A stretch of 64,000 bases of DNA from JAPORY01 sp965215385 (GTDB lineage: Bacteria > Pseudomonadota > Alphaproteobacteria > Rhodobacterales > Rhodobacteraceae). The translations under genes and the position numbers were made by a program. The notes beneath the pieces were generated by a model. It saw only the letters and a list, made by a program, of their open reading frames with translations. It did not search any database and was not told the origin of the DNA. Positions 29,497 through 38,848 of this stretch are shown here, one piece after another. The stretch lies in NCBI GenBank assembly GCA_965215385.1, contig OZ244059.1, positions 1,116,001 through 1,180,000 of the forward strand, read 5' to 3'. Numbering within the stretch: position 1 is the stretch's first letter; each line of letters opens with the position of its first letter.

Positions 29497-30290
29497 ATGA
29501 CCAATATTGCAATCACTTCCCCCCGCTCGCCAGGCTAACCGTCCTGGCCGCCGTGGTGGCGGCAATGGTCACGACCGCCGCCGCGCAGACCACCATACTC
29601 ACGAGCAGTCCGGTAATCTGTGACGAGGCCCTCAATCCTTTTTCACACTTTCAGCTGGCGATCGGCAGCGGCGATCTCCCCGGTGATGGCAACGTCCAAG
29701 TCGGCAGCCAGTAAGCCGTTACGGCTACCGACCGCGCTAATTTTGTGGCGATCGAGCCTCAAGGAGGCACGGCCGGGCAGTTTAAATTAGGCAACCAAGC
29801 GACGGCCTGCGCGAATTCCGGAATTCTCAGTGCCAAGCCCACGTTCTAAGCCACCGCTTTCCGAAACGCGGGTGCTACGCCCGTGTACGATCTCCGTCAG
29901 CCTCTCGCCTAATCCATCAAGGCCTGCCCCTACCGATGGATGGTGCCCAAGTGTTCTCGGTGCGTCACTTTCATGGGCAAGACATTCACCGCCAATGCCG
30001 GGTACCCGCCGTGTACGGAGGCGACGACGCCCCTCGCTGGCGAGTACACGGGGAACACCTTGGTGCAGCAGACCGACCCCGGCTAGTTTGTCGCCAGACC
30101 CAGAACCACCGGCTCCGATGGGACCTTCACAATCCGCATCTACGGCAAGGTCTGCAGAGGCGACAGTAGTGCTAACTGCGTTCTGTTCAAGCCGGGCGGG
30201 ACCTGCCCATTAGTCACAAATAGCGTTGCAGCAAAGGGCATTTTGCGGGCTGGGCTTTGCGTCGCTTTGGACCACTTTCTCGTCGATTGA
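29497..30290 (+). pseudogene. Secreted protein with C-tract signal peptide, four in-frame stops (S1)
   Basis: From ATG 29497 the N-region MTNIAITS runs into a C6 tract (29519-29524). One more C would join it to the signal peptide LARLTVLAAVVAAMVTTAAA and a mature part starting QTTILTSSPVICDEA. The mature frame then continues protein-like to TGA at 30288-30290, interrupted only by TAA (29712), TAA (29847), TAA (29910) and TAG (30084), with no further frameshift. Repeated cysteines (TACANSG, KACPYRW, PKCSRC, GKVCRGD) suggest disulfides. The plan matches the proteins split at 41430/54430 and encoded at 54089-53251. No family name recognised. Confidence 0.6.
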
Positions 30291-30426
30291 TTAAACTGCG
30301 CTTAATCTTGATTCAAGGGGTTAACAAAGACAATACAGGTGTGCGATACCGGCGGTGATTGATCAAGCCAATAGTACCGTTAGGGCCGTTCCGATGTAGA
30401 CGCCAACCCCCATTCGCACCACGTTA

Positions 30427-31350
30427 ATGCAACTGGAGAATCTACAATCATTGCGGCAACTGTTGGCGGCGCAACCTTTCCCGAGCCGTTGGTCGGTCAC
30501 AGCGGCGGTGTGTTCGACCTTTAACTTTGTGGATGCCAAAGGTCGGACGCGGCGGCAAAGCTGTCTATCGGCGTTAACCGTGATGGAACGCCGTGGCGCC
30601 GTCTGCTTACCGGCCGCGGGGGCACCGGTGGCGAATTTCACGCCCAAGGTGCTGCCGCCGATTGCGCCCGCGTGCCGGGTTCCGGATTGGGTTGACCAGA
30701 TCACCGATCTCCGTGTCGACCTTGTCGCGTCAACCGCTGAGCGCTCCGATTGGCGTTCGATGATGGCCTATGCGCATCCGCTCGGTCGGGTGCGGGCGGC
30801 CGGTTGTCAACTGCGATACGTCATCCGGAGTGAGACGCACGGCCTCTTAGGGGACTTTTTGTTCGCCGCTTCGACCCCCAAACAGCAGGCCTGGGACCGG
30901 TGGATTGACTGGCCCCCGCCGATGCGCGAAGCCCGCTGGCATCGAGTGGTTGGCTTGGCGCGCTTTTTGATTCGCCCCACGGTTCAGTGCCGGAATCTCG
31001 CCGCCAAGGCTTTGGGGCTGGTTCGCAAACGTGTCTTTCACGACTATGCGGCCGAATATGGCACGACGCCGGTGCGGTTAGAGAGTTATGTGTCGCCCGC
31101 GCATGACGGGGCGAGTTATCGGGCCGCCGGCGGGGTGAAAGTCGGCGAGAGTTCCGGTCGCGACCGCCATCGTCGTCTCGTGCCGGCGAAGGCGATTTAT
31201 CGGTTGCCGTTACACCCCGATTGGCGCCAACAACTAGGGAGTGGGCCGTTGCCGCTTCCCGTCTCTGAGGGGTTAGATAGTGATCATTGGGCGTCGCACG
31301 AGTTTGGTCGGGCGCCGCTTGGCGATCGTCGCCGGGGGCGCGTCTGGTGA
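30427..31350 (+). pseudogene. DruA-like (DUF4338) domain, N-terminal half of a broken DruA-IS4 transposase
   Basis: 307 residues. The N-terminus (LRQLLAAQPFPSRWSVTAAV ... GRTRRQSCLSALTVMERRGAV) and the core (THGLLGDFLFAAS, PKQQAWDRWIDW, WHRVVGLARFLIRPTVQCRN, HDYAAEYGTTPVRLESYV, GGVKVGESSGRDRH) are those of DUF4338, the domain of the antiphage protein DruA, also found fused to IS4 transposases. It ends with WASHEFGRAPLGDRRRGRVW and a TGA. WASHEFG is already the start of the transposase DNA-binding domain, so the original protein continued into the next frame. A lost G in the G5 run at 31334-31338 explains the break. Confidence 0.75.
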
Positions 31351-32669
31351 CCTCGGCAGCGCACATTGCCCGCGCCCCATCGAAGTCGTTTCTCACGGCC
31401 GCACACGGAGATCAAGCTATGACCACCGGTTATTATCGTCTGATTGAGCATCCGGATGCGGATGCGATCACGGCCAAGACAACTTTGGCGGCGCATCGGC
31501 AACGGGTGCGGAAACGCAGCCACGGGCAAGACATCGTGCTGCTCATTCAAGATGGGTCAGATTTGAACGATGCGACGCACCAAGCGTGTACCGATAGGGG
31601 GAAGGTTGCCAAGACCAAGAACGCGGCCGGTACCCGGGGATTGCATGCGCATTCGACCTATGTGGTAACGCCCCGCGGATTGCCATTGGGGGTGGCGGCG
31701 ATGGAGGTTGACCGGTCAGCGATTGCCACGCCGCCGGCGGCGAAAGCCGAAAGACACAAGAAAAAGCCGCCGCGTTGGATCCGGGGGCTACGCGACAGTG
31801 CGGCGTTGGTACACGGTTTGACCGAGGTGCGGAGCATTGCGGTCATGGATCGCGAGGGCGATGACTTCGCGATCCTTCATGCGCACCGTCAGCTCGACAG
31901 CGATCCGCAACTCCTCGTGCGCGTGAGTCAGGATCGTCTGCGCGGCGGCGAGAAGCTGTTTGACAGCTTGCGACGCCATCCGGCCCATCATTCGATGACG
32001 GTCGCGGTGCCGCGGTTATCGGCGCGGGCAACGGCCAAAAGGCAAAACCCGGACGCCTCGCCAGAGAGGCACCGTGCGGCGTGCGCTAGCGATCACTCAC
32101 CTTGCCGGTGCCAAAAGCTGGAAGAGGAAACGACCCCCGCCGATAGCACCGAAAAGTTGGAGTGGTTCCGGTATACCAGTCTACCGATTAAAACGGCGGC
32201 CGCGGCAACCGAAGTCATCGCTTTATACTGTCGGCGTTGGAAAATTGAAGAATGGCACCGAATTTGGAAGACCAGCTGCCAAGCTGAGGCACTCGCCCAC
32301 ACCACCTGCCGCCGCCAAGAACGCGCCCTCGCGATCCGTGCGGTTGTCGCCTGGCGTCTCGCTGCCTTAACCACACTGGGGCGCGAAACGCCGGGTCTTG
32401 ACCCCGCGATCTTGTTCTCCACGGCCGAAAGGGCCGTCATCAATGACTTTGCGCGGGACCGCAACCAGCCACGACCAACGACGCTGGGGGCAACCGTCAA
32501 TGTGTTGGCGCAGATGGGCGGGTATCTCAATCGGCGGCAGGATCCCGAACCCGGCGGGCAAGTATTTTCGGACGGTTACAGCTACCTTGCGGGGATGGCG
32601 GAAGTGTTGGAACGCGCCAAGCGCCTCGGCAACAAGGCAGAGGCCCTGACCTATCTCTGGCCCGAATAG
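31339..32669 (+). pseudogene. IS4 (IS50-like) transposase, C-terminal half of the DruA fusion
   Basis: Continuing in the second frame (LVTSAAHIARAPSKSFLTAA), this part has the Tn5-like DNA-binding region and the DDE core. The first aspartate is in VLLIQDGSDLND, the second in IAVMDREGDDFAI, and the glutamate lies in the Y2R3E6K signature YCRRWKIEEWHRIWKT. The C-terminus AKRLGNKAEALTYLWPE looks complete. A stretch around 32020-32110 is poorer in typical sequence and may be altered. Without the upstream frame it lacks the DruA domain. Programmed frameshifting is an alternative to mutation. Confidence 0.78.
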
Positions 32670-32739
32670 GCAATTTTGCAACCGATTTTGTGAGTGTTTT
32701 GCCGTCACATCGCCCTTTGTTGCAACACTATATGTGACT

Positions 32740-33444
32740 AATGGGCAGGCGTGACCAGTGCCCCGCGGTGCCCCTTGCCAATCACGGTATCCACCTCCCA
32801 ATCCCGAACACGCGACTTGGCCACAACGCACTCGGAACGCCCGGAGATGTCCACTCGGTTCGGAAGGCAGCCGCGCCCGCGATCCCGGCCCGCCGTCACA
32901 TTCGGCTTCTTGCCCCGACGGCGTAACGATCGCCATAACACCCCGCCGCGCTACCGATCCGCCCGAATATACTGATAGATCCACTCGGCACTCACCGAAA
33001 CCACCTCGTCGAGACGCAGACGACCCGCTATCTGCTCCGGACTCCAGGCCAAAACCAAGAGTCCTTCAATCAAGGACCAGAGTTCCGCCGTCAGCTTCCA
33101 AGGCCGCGACGACGCCGCACGGCGACGCTCTCGCGCCTTTTGTTCCGCTTGCTTGTGACGGTACCCCCGTTCACCGCTGTTACGACGAAGTTCCCGTGAA
33201 ATCGTCGCCGGGTTGCGGTTCATTTCGCGGGCGATGGCACGCAGCGAATACCCGCTTGCCTTCAAGGCGTGAATTTGGCATCGATCGGCATCGGTCAGGT
33301 GGTGGTAGCCGTTTGGCATCGGAATCTCCTTAATAAAAATCTTCAGAGATTCAGACCAACTCCTGACCCCAATACAACACCTGTGAGCCAAGATCCTCTA
33401 AACCACAACATCGACGTGTTGCAGTTCAAAATTGAACGGACGAG
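32740..33444 (-). pseudogene. IS30-family transposase, copy 2 (truncated, nonsense)
   Basis: The coding part begins at ATG 33319 and matches copies 1 and 3 closely. The frame meets TAG at 32951-32953 where copy 3 has CAG (YIRADRQRGG). Beyond it the same frame continues (LWRSLRRRGKKPN) until similarity stops at about 32746, so the C-terminal third with the DDE glutamate is deleted. The upstream IS end reaches about 33444 (TTGAACGGACG), immediately next to the gpmI terminator. Confidence 0.85.
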
Positions 33445-33445
33445 G

Positions 33446-33470
33446 CAAAAAACTGCCGATTTTTTGCAGT
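33446..33470 (-). terminator. Probable rho-independent terminator of gpmI
   Basis: On the minus strand ACTGC AAAAAATCG GCAGT forms a short stem-loop followed by a T6 run. It lies about 33 bases after the gpmI stop in the right orientation. The stem is only 5 bp, so efficiency is uncertain. Confidence 0.5.
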
Positions 33471-33502
33471 AACGCGCAAAGGCAAAATCGGTGGTGACGA
33501 AG

Positions 33503-35023
33503 TTACCTCTCCTCTAGTAGACTGGTTCCGGTCATTTCGGGCGGCGGCCGAATGGCGAGCAAATCAAGAACGGTTGGTGCCACATCGGCGAGGCGACCGT
33601 CTCGAAGCCGAACTCCTCGGGGACCGCCAACAAGAAAGATCGGCACTAGGTTGCAGGTGTGAGCCGTGTGCGGTTGCCCCGTACTTGGATTGATCATCTC
33701 CTCGCAGTTTCCGTGATCGGCTGTGATCAACATCGCACCGTCAGCCGCCGTTACTGCGTCCACGGCTTCGCCAAGACCCTGATCAACTGTTTCACACGCT
33801 CGAACCGCCGCCGCTAAGTCGCCCGTGTGACCCACCATGTCCGGGTTTGCGAAATTGACAACAATGAGATTGTAGTCTTGTTGAATAGCCGTGACAAGGC
33901 ATTGGGTTACCGCTGGTGCCGACATTTCGGGCTTTAAGTCATAGGTGGCAACTTTGGGCGAATTGATCATCAGCCGATCTTCATGGGCTTCGGGCTCTTC
34001 TTTGCCGTTGTTGAAGAAGAATGTCACATGCGGATATTTTTCGGTTTCGGCAAGTCGGAATTGCTTTTGGCTGTTTTTTGCCAACCAAGAGCCTAAGGTA
34101 TTAATCACGACATCGGCACTAAAAACCGTTTGCATATAGGCATTATGATCCACCGAATACTCCGCCATTCCAAGCAACGCTGCGAAGGTTGGACGATTGT
34201 CGATCTTAAACACGTCGAAGTCAGGCTGCCCGATAGCCGACATCAATTGCCGAACACGGTCAGCACGAAAGTTTAGGCAAAACACCCCGTCCCCGTTCCG
34301 GCAACCCTCAAAGTCACCAATCACGGTTGCCTGAATGAATTCATCGCTTTCGTTGCGATCGTAAGCTGTGGATAACGCACTTCTGATGTCGTGAACTTTG
34401 CGACCAGAACCGGCGATAATCGCCTGATAGGCGCTTTGGGTGCGCATCCAACGATGATCGCGATCCATAGCGAAATAACGGCCCACAAGCGTTGCGAATT
34501 TGACGCGATTTGGTAATTCGGCTTCGAGTCGGTCAATGAAGACTCCTGCTGATCGCGGCGGCGTATCGCGCCCATCTGCAATGGCGTGTAATACGACCGG
34601 AATACCTTGCGAGGCCACCAAATTGGCAGCAGCGATTATGTGATCAATGTGCCCGTGCACACCGCCATCCGATATCAATGCAATCAAATGAGCTTTTCCG
34701 CCGCTCGACTTCAGCGTTGCAATAAATTCTCTTAAGGGCGCAGCACTTGCGAAGCGTCCATCCGCAATAGCACTATTTATTCGTACCAAGTCCATTTCAA
34801 TAATGCGGCCAGCGCCAATGTTAGCGTGACCAACCTCGGAATTACCCATCTGTCCTGCAGGTAACCCGACATCGCACCCGTGGGTGATTAATCGCGCCCT
34901 CGGGCATGTCTTGATGAGCGAATCAAAATTGGGCGTTTGCGCAATAAGCGGAGCATTTCCCTCCGCACGCGCAGATTCGCCCCAGCCGTCCAAGATGCAC
35001 AAAACCACCGGTCTCTTGGGCAC
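33503..35023 (-). CDS. gpmI: 2,3-bisphosphoglycerate-independent phosphoglycerate mutase
   Basis: About 506 residues of the alkaline-phosphatase superfamily. The N-terminal metal motif is VVLCILDGWGES. The phosphoserine nucleophile is in AGQMGNSEVGHANIGAGR. Further metal ligands lie in NFANPDMVGHTGD and ITADHGNCEEM. It interconverts 3- and 2-phosphoglycerate in glycolysis using manganese. The GTG at 35023 has AGAGGA upstream and gives the usual start VPKRPVVLCILDGWG; ATG 35041 is an in-frame alternative. In many alphaproteobacteria envC and ctpA follow directly, but here IS DNA intervenes. Confidence 0.93.
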   Translation of the reverse strand: MPKRPVVLCILDGWGESARAEGNAPLIAQTPNFDSLIKTCPRARLITHGCDVGLPAGQMGNSEVGHANIGAGRIIEMDLVRINSAIADGRFASAAPLREFIATLKSSGGKAHLIALISDGGVHGHIDHIIAAANLVASQGIPVVLHAIADGRDTPPRSAGVFIDRLEAELPNRVKFATLVGRYFAMDRDHRWMRTQSAYQAIIAGSGRKVHDIRSALSTAYDRNESDEFIQATVIGDFEGCRNGDGVFCLNFRADRVRQLMSAIGQPDFDVFKIDNRPTFAALLGMAEYSVDHNAYMQTVFSADVVINTLGSWLAKNSQKQFRLAETEKYPHVTFFFNNGKEEPEAHEDRLMINSPKVATYDLKPEMSAPAVTQCLVTAIQQDYNLIVVNFANPDMVGHTGDLAAAVRACETVDQGLGEAVDAVTAADGAMLITADHGNCEEMINPSTGQPHTAHTCNLVPIFLVGGPRGVRLRDGRLADVAPTVLDLLAIRPPPEMTGTSLLEER

Positions 35024-35196
35024 AACTTTTCCTCTCCGCATTTTAGTCTTGCAAAGTCAAACCGAGCCGCAAGGCTGGAAGTTAATATGCGGCATTGAAG
35101 CTTGACGCTATTTTTTTCGCTTGATCCCTTGCTCAATACCCATGCTTTTTCATAGTGTAGGAGTGAATGTATCTTTCAAAACAGACGAAGTAAGCG

Positions 35197-35385
35197 ATGC
35201 AAATGACAATCGAAGCTCCCGAAACCAAAATTGTTGATACCGACAGGATTTCCTGCGACGGCGGGGAAGGAGCGTTAGGGCATCCGCGTATCTGGTTACA
35301 GGTGCCGCGTGATGTCGGCTGGGTCAAGTGCCCGTATTGCGACTGTAAATTTATTCACTCCAGCTTTGAAAGCACGGCTTCATAG
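35197..35385 (+). CDS. Small CHCC zinc-finger protein (NDUFS6-like)
   Basis: 62 residues. The zf-CHCC pattern is complete: cysteine in RISCDGGEGALGHPRIWL with its histidine, and two cysteines in VKCPYCDCKF. Alphaproteobacteria carry such proteins as homologues of the mitochondrial complex I subunit NDUFS6, so a link to NADH dehydrogenase is known for the family. Here it is a lone gene, divergent from gpmI. Confidence 0.85.
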   Translation: MQMTIEAPETKIVDTDRISCDGGEGALGHPRIWLQVPRDVGWVKCPYCDCKFIHSSFESTAS

Positions 35386-35494
35386 TATTTAATCCGCGTG
35401 CAACAGGTAAGAACGGATGATCAAAGGATGATCGCCTAACCAACCATTAGCACAGAATGATTGCGAGATGTTATCGCAAACGCAAGGGAGTGAC

Positions 35495-38296
35495 ATGGCT
35501 ACACTATTCGGCAAGGGGAGTCACCTGCACCTCATTGACGGTTCCCACTTTATTTTCCGTGCCTATTACGCATTGCCCGCCCTAACTCGAAAATCGGACG
35601 GCTTGCCCGTCGGTGCGGTGCGGGGTTTTTGCGGAATGCTGCACCGGTTAATTGCCGACAACACCGCTCACGAAGCACCGACCCATATTGCGGTCTTATT
35701 TGACAAAGGGTCGCAAACCTTTCGCAATGAAATTTACGGCGATTACAAGGCAAACCGTGACGCAATGCCAGAGGATCTGCGACCGCAGATGCCGCTCACA
35801 CGGGCGGCGACAACTGCTTTCAACATCGTCTCTTATGAGAAAGAGGGCTTTGAGGCTGATGATATCATTGCCACTCTTGCAGCGAGAGCACGGCAGGCTG
35901 GCGGCCGCGTTACCATCATTAGTTCCGATAAGGATTTGATGCAGCTCGTTGGAGATGGCGTTGAAATGTTCGATACAATGCGCAATCGCCGTATTGATCG
36001 GGACGCGGTGAAGGAAAAATTTGGTGTGTTCCCCGACCGAGTGGTCGACGTGCAAGCTTTGGCCGGAGACAGTATTGACAATGTGCCGGGTGCACCCGGT
36101 ATCGGCCTAAAGATTGCGGCGGCACTGATCAATGAGTTTGGTGATTTAAGTGCACTTCTTGACCGCGCTGATGAAGTACCGCAACAAAAGCGCCGTGAGA
36201 CCTTGATCAACTATCGCGAACAAATTGAGATGTCACAGCAACTGGTACGACTTGATCAAGATGTGGATATTGATTTTGAACTTGAGGATCTCGAAGTCCA
36301 AGAACCCGACCCTGAGCAGCTGCGGAATTTTCTTACCGAGATGGAGTTTCGCACCCTGATGAAACGTATTGCGCCCGCTGACCAACTATCTGGTCAATCA
36401 GCGTCAGTGTCGCAATTTGCTGGCGAGCGAGGTGATCAAGTCGACGCGAATTCTTTTGATCAGGTCAGCTACAGTTGTATTGTTGATCAGGCAGCATTGG
36501 CACAATGGTCGGCCTTAATTGCGGAGCGAGGATGGGTTGCACTGAGCACCAAAGCAGACAAAACCGATAGTGGCAGCCTTAAACTAGGGGGAATTGCCCT
36601 TTGCGTTGAGCCTGGCTCCGCCTGTTACATCCCAACACGTCATGAAATTCAAACCAGCGACGATCTTTTTGACGATGAGGCAAAGGCGCCACAAGCACTG
36701 ACGGCGACTGAGGTGCTAGACGCGCTCGCGCCGATTCTTGCTGATGATAGCGTTCTTAAAATTGGGCATAACATCAAGACTGACGCAAAAATCCTGGCCG
36801 ATTTTGGCATTGACCTACAAGCAATCGACGACACGATGCTGATGTCGTACGCGCTGCACGGTGGTGAGCACGAGCACGGTATCGTCTCGCTGAGTGAACG
36901 TTATTTTAATTTTCAGATGATTGATCCCAAGTCGATTTTAGGTAGTGGCAAGACGGCTCGAACCTTTGATCAAATCGCTATTGCGGAGGCAGTTTTACTT
37001 GCCGCACAGGAAGCCGACGTCATAGTTCGCCTATGGAAGAAATTTAAAACTGACCTTTGGACTGCGGGAGTAACCACAGTTTATGAGACTCTTGAGCGAC
37101 CACTAATACCGGTCCTTAGTCAAATGGAGCGCGCCGGTATTGGTATTGATTGTTTGGCGCTACAGCGATTGTCGGAGCAATTTTCCAAGAGTATGGCGGG
37201 ATTGGAGTCAGAGATCCACCAACTGGCTGGTGAGGACTTCAATGTTGGTTCGCCTCGACAACTCGGCGAAATCTTATTCGACAAGCTTGGTTTGGAGGGT
37301 GGCAAACGCGGCAAGAGCGGAGCCTATTCAACCGGTGCCGACCTGCTAGAGGATCTTGCGGTTGCACATGAATTACCCGCTCGCGTCCTTGATTGGCGCC
37401 AACTCGCCAAGTTAAAGTCAACTTATACTGATGCCTTACAAAGTCATGTGAACCCCAAAACAAACCGTGTTCATACTTCGTATACGATTGCTGGTGCCTC
37501 AACGGGGCGGTTGGCTTCGGTCGATCCCAACTTACAAAATATTCCGATTCGAACCGAAGACGGTCGGCGCATTCGGGAAGCTTTTGTTGCCGATTCGGGG
37601 AAATATTTGATTTCGCTTGATTACTCGCAGATCGAATTGCGTATTCTTGCCCATATTGCCGATATCTCCACTCTCAAACAGGCCTTCCGTGAAGGTCACG
37701 ACATACATGCGATGACGGCCTCAGAAGTTTTTGATATTCCTTTGGCTCAAATGACCGCCGATTATCGTCGACGGGCGAAAGCGATCAATTACGGTGTCAT
37801 TTATGGCATGTCTGGTTTTGGCCTCGCACGCAACTTACGCATACCGCGCGCTGATGCGAATATTTTTATTACCCGCTATTTTGAGCGATTTCCGGGTATT
37901 CGGGCCTATATGGATCGCACCAAGGATTTCGCCAAGAAGCATGGGTTTGTGCGAACGCTGTTCGGGCGCCGCATCCATACGCCGCAGATCAACTCGAAGG
38001 GACCGCGGGTTGGTTTGGCACAAAGAGCAGCCATTAATGCGCCCATTCAAGGTACGGCGGCGGACATCATTCGTCGGGCCATGATTAAAATGAAACCGGA
38101 AATTATTGATTTGCCAGCAAAGATGCTGCTGCAGGTTCATGATGAGTTATTGTTTGAGGTTGAGGAAGCTGCAGCAGATGAACTTATTCATCGCGCTAGT
38201 AAGGTTATGGAAAAAGCTGCGGAGCCGTCGGTGAAACTCACCGTGGAACTTGTCGTTGATGCTGGTCGTGGGAGCAATTGGGCGCAGGCGCACTAA
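35495..38296 (+). CDS. polA: DNA polymerase I, probably without proofreading
   Basis: 933 residues from ATG 35495 (GGGAG upstream; ATG 35468 is an in-frame alternative). The 5' nuclease domain (about 1-290) has FRAYYALPALT, EADDIIATLA, SSDKDLMQLV and GDSIDNVPGAPGIG. The polymerase domain has motif A LISLDYSQIELRILAH, motif B RRRAKAINYGVIYGMSGFG and motif C LLQVHDELLFEV, all intact. In the 3'-5' exonuclease domain the usual FDTET is replaced by LSTKA, so the paired D and E metal ligands are absent. HNIKTD keeps the middle aspartate, and the Exo III region reads LAAQEADV instead of YxxxD. The enzyme should polymerise and process flaps but not proofread. Confidence 0.93.
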   Translation: MATLFGKGSHLHLIDGSHFIFRAYYALPALTRKSDGLPVGAVRGFCGMLHRLIADNTAHEAPTHIAVLFDKGSQTFRNEIYGDYKANRDAMPEDLRPQMPLTRAATTAFNIVSYEKEGFEADDIIATLAARARQAGGRVTIISSDKDLMQLVGDGVEMFDTMRNRRIDRDAVKEKFGVFPDRVVDVQALAGDSIDNVPGAPGIGLKIAAALINEFGDLSALLDRADEVPQQKRRETLINYREQIEMSQQLVRLDQDVDIDFELEDLEVQEPDPEQLRNFLTEMEFRTLMKRIAPADQLSGQSASVSQFAGERGDQVDANSFDQVSYSCIVDQAALAQWSALIAERGWVALSTKADKTDSGSLKLGGIALCVEPGSACYIPTRHEIQTSDDLFDDEAKAPQALTATEVLDALAPILADDSVLKIGHNIKTDAKILADFGIDLQAIDDTMLMSYALHGGEHEHGIVSLSERYFNFQMIDPKSILGSGKTARTFDQIAIAEAVLLAAQEADVIVRLWKKFKTDLWTAGVTTVYETLERPLIPVLSQMERAGIGIDCLALQRLSEQFSKSMAGLESEIHQLAGEDFNVGSPRQLGEILFDKLGLEGGKRGKSGAYSTGADLLEDLAVAHELPARVLDWRQLAKLKSTYTDALQSHVNPKTNRVHTSYTIAGASTGRLASVDPNLQNIPIRTEDGRRIREAFVADSGKYLISLDYSQIELRILAHIADISTLKQAFREGHDIHAMTASEVFDIPLAQMTADYRRRAKAINYGVIYGMSGFGLARNLRIPRADANIFITRYFERFPGIRAYMDRTKDFAKKHGFVRTLFGRRIHTPQINSKGPRVGLAQRAAINAPIQGTAADIIRRAMIKMKPEIIDLPAKMLLQVHDELLFEVEEAAADELIHRASKVMEKAAEPSVKLTVELVVDAGRGSNWAQAH

Positions 38297-38767
38297 CCAA
38301 AGTGACGTGATTGATTGCCGCGAACGGGATTACGCGTTGCTGCTTGATGCTCTTGCGTCGACACTTGGGATCATTGATTAAATTTCTTCGCCGTCTGTAT
38401 GACTCGTTTCTTTATCGTTGCGGGCGATCACGAAGCGCGTAATTCCGATAGGGCCGAGTAAGAGCAGAACACTGATATCCATCTTCTCAATGGCGCCCCT
38501 ATTCTTTGTCGACTGATCTTCCGCAATAGAAATTTCGATACCGTGCGATAACATCAGTCGAAGATTACGGCTCTACTAAATCGTTTGCATGCGGAACTGG
38601 CCCGACGTGATCGAAAACGCCTATTGGCTGGGATCGCCGTCATTACCATTGGACTCACGACCCTCGGAGTTATAATCTTGCTGCCCGCTTGAGCGAGATA
38701 AACCGGCCGCGACAGGTGTTCTCTCAAGAAGTTCGTGATCGTTTGCCTGAACTACCCCTGATCAAGA
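38297..38767. other. Boundary region between core chromosome and accessory DNA
   Basis: After polA no complete gene is found. It includes a decayed coiled-coil/TM relative (38561-38692). From about 38700 the base composition shifts towards AT up to the IS1595 end at 38768. Confidence 0.5.
38561..38692 (+). pseudogene. Remnant of the small coiled-coil/TM family
   Basis: The frame KITALLNRLHAELARRDRKR followed by a hydrophobic helix (LLAGIAVITIGLTTLGVIIL) ends at TGA 38690-38692. It has no start codon besides an internal TTG; the upstream codons reach a TAA. The ITAL, RLxAxLAxRD and TM pattern parallels the gene at 13643-13888. Confidence 0.5.
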
Positions 38768-38848
38768 GGGGACTATGTACTTGATTAAGCGAAAAAATAT
38801 ACTATATTTGCAATAACAAATTGACAAGTATACAGGCCTTTTTCAAGA

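Noticed and set aside
34367..34375. Perfect DnaA-box-like TGTGGATAA
   Set aside because: It is a single site inside the gpmI coding region, with no cluster or AT-rich unwinding element; chance is the simplest explanation.
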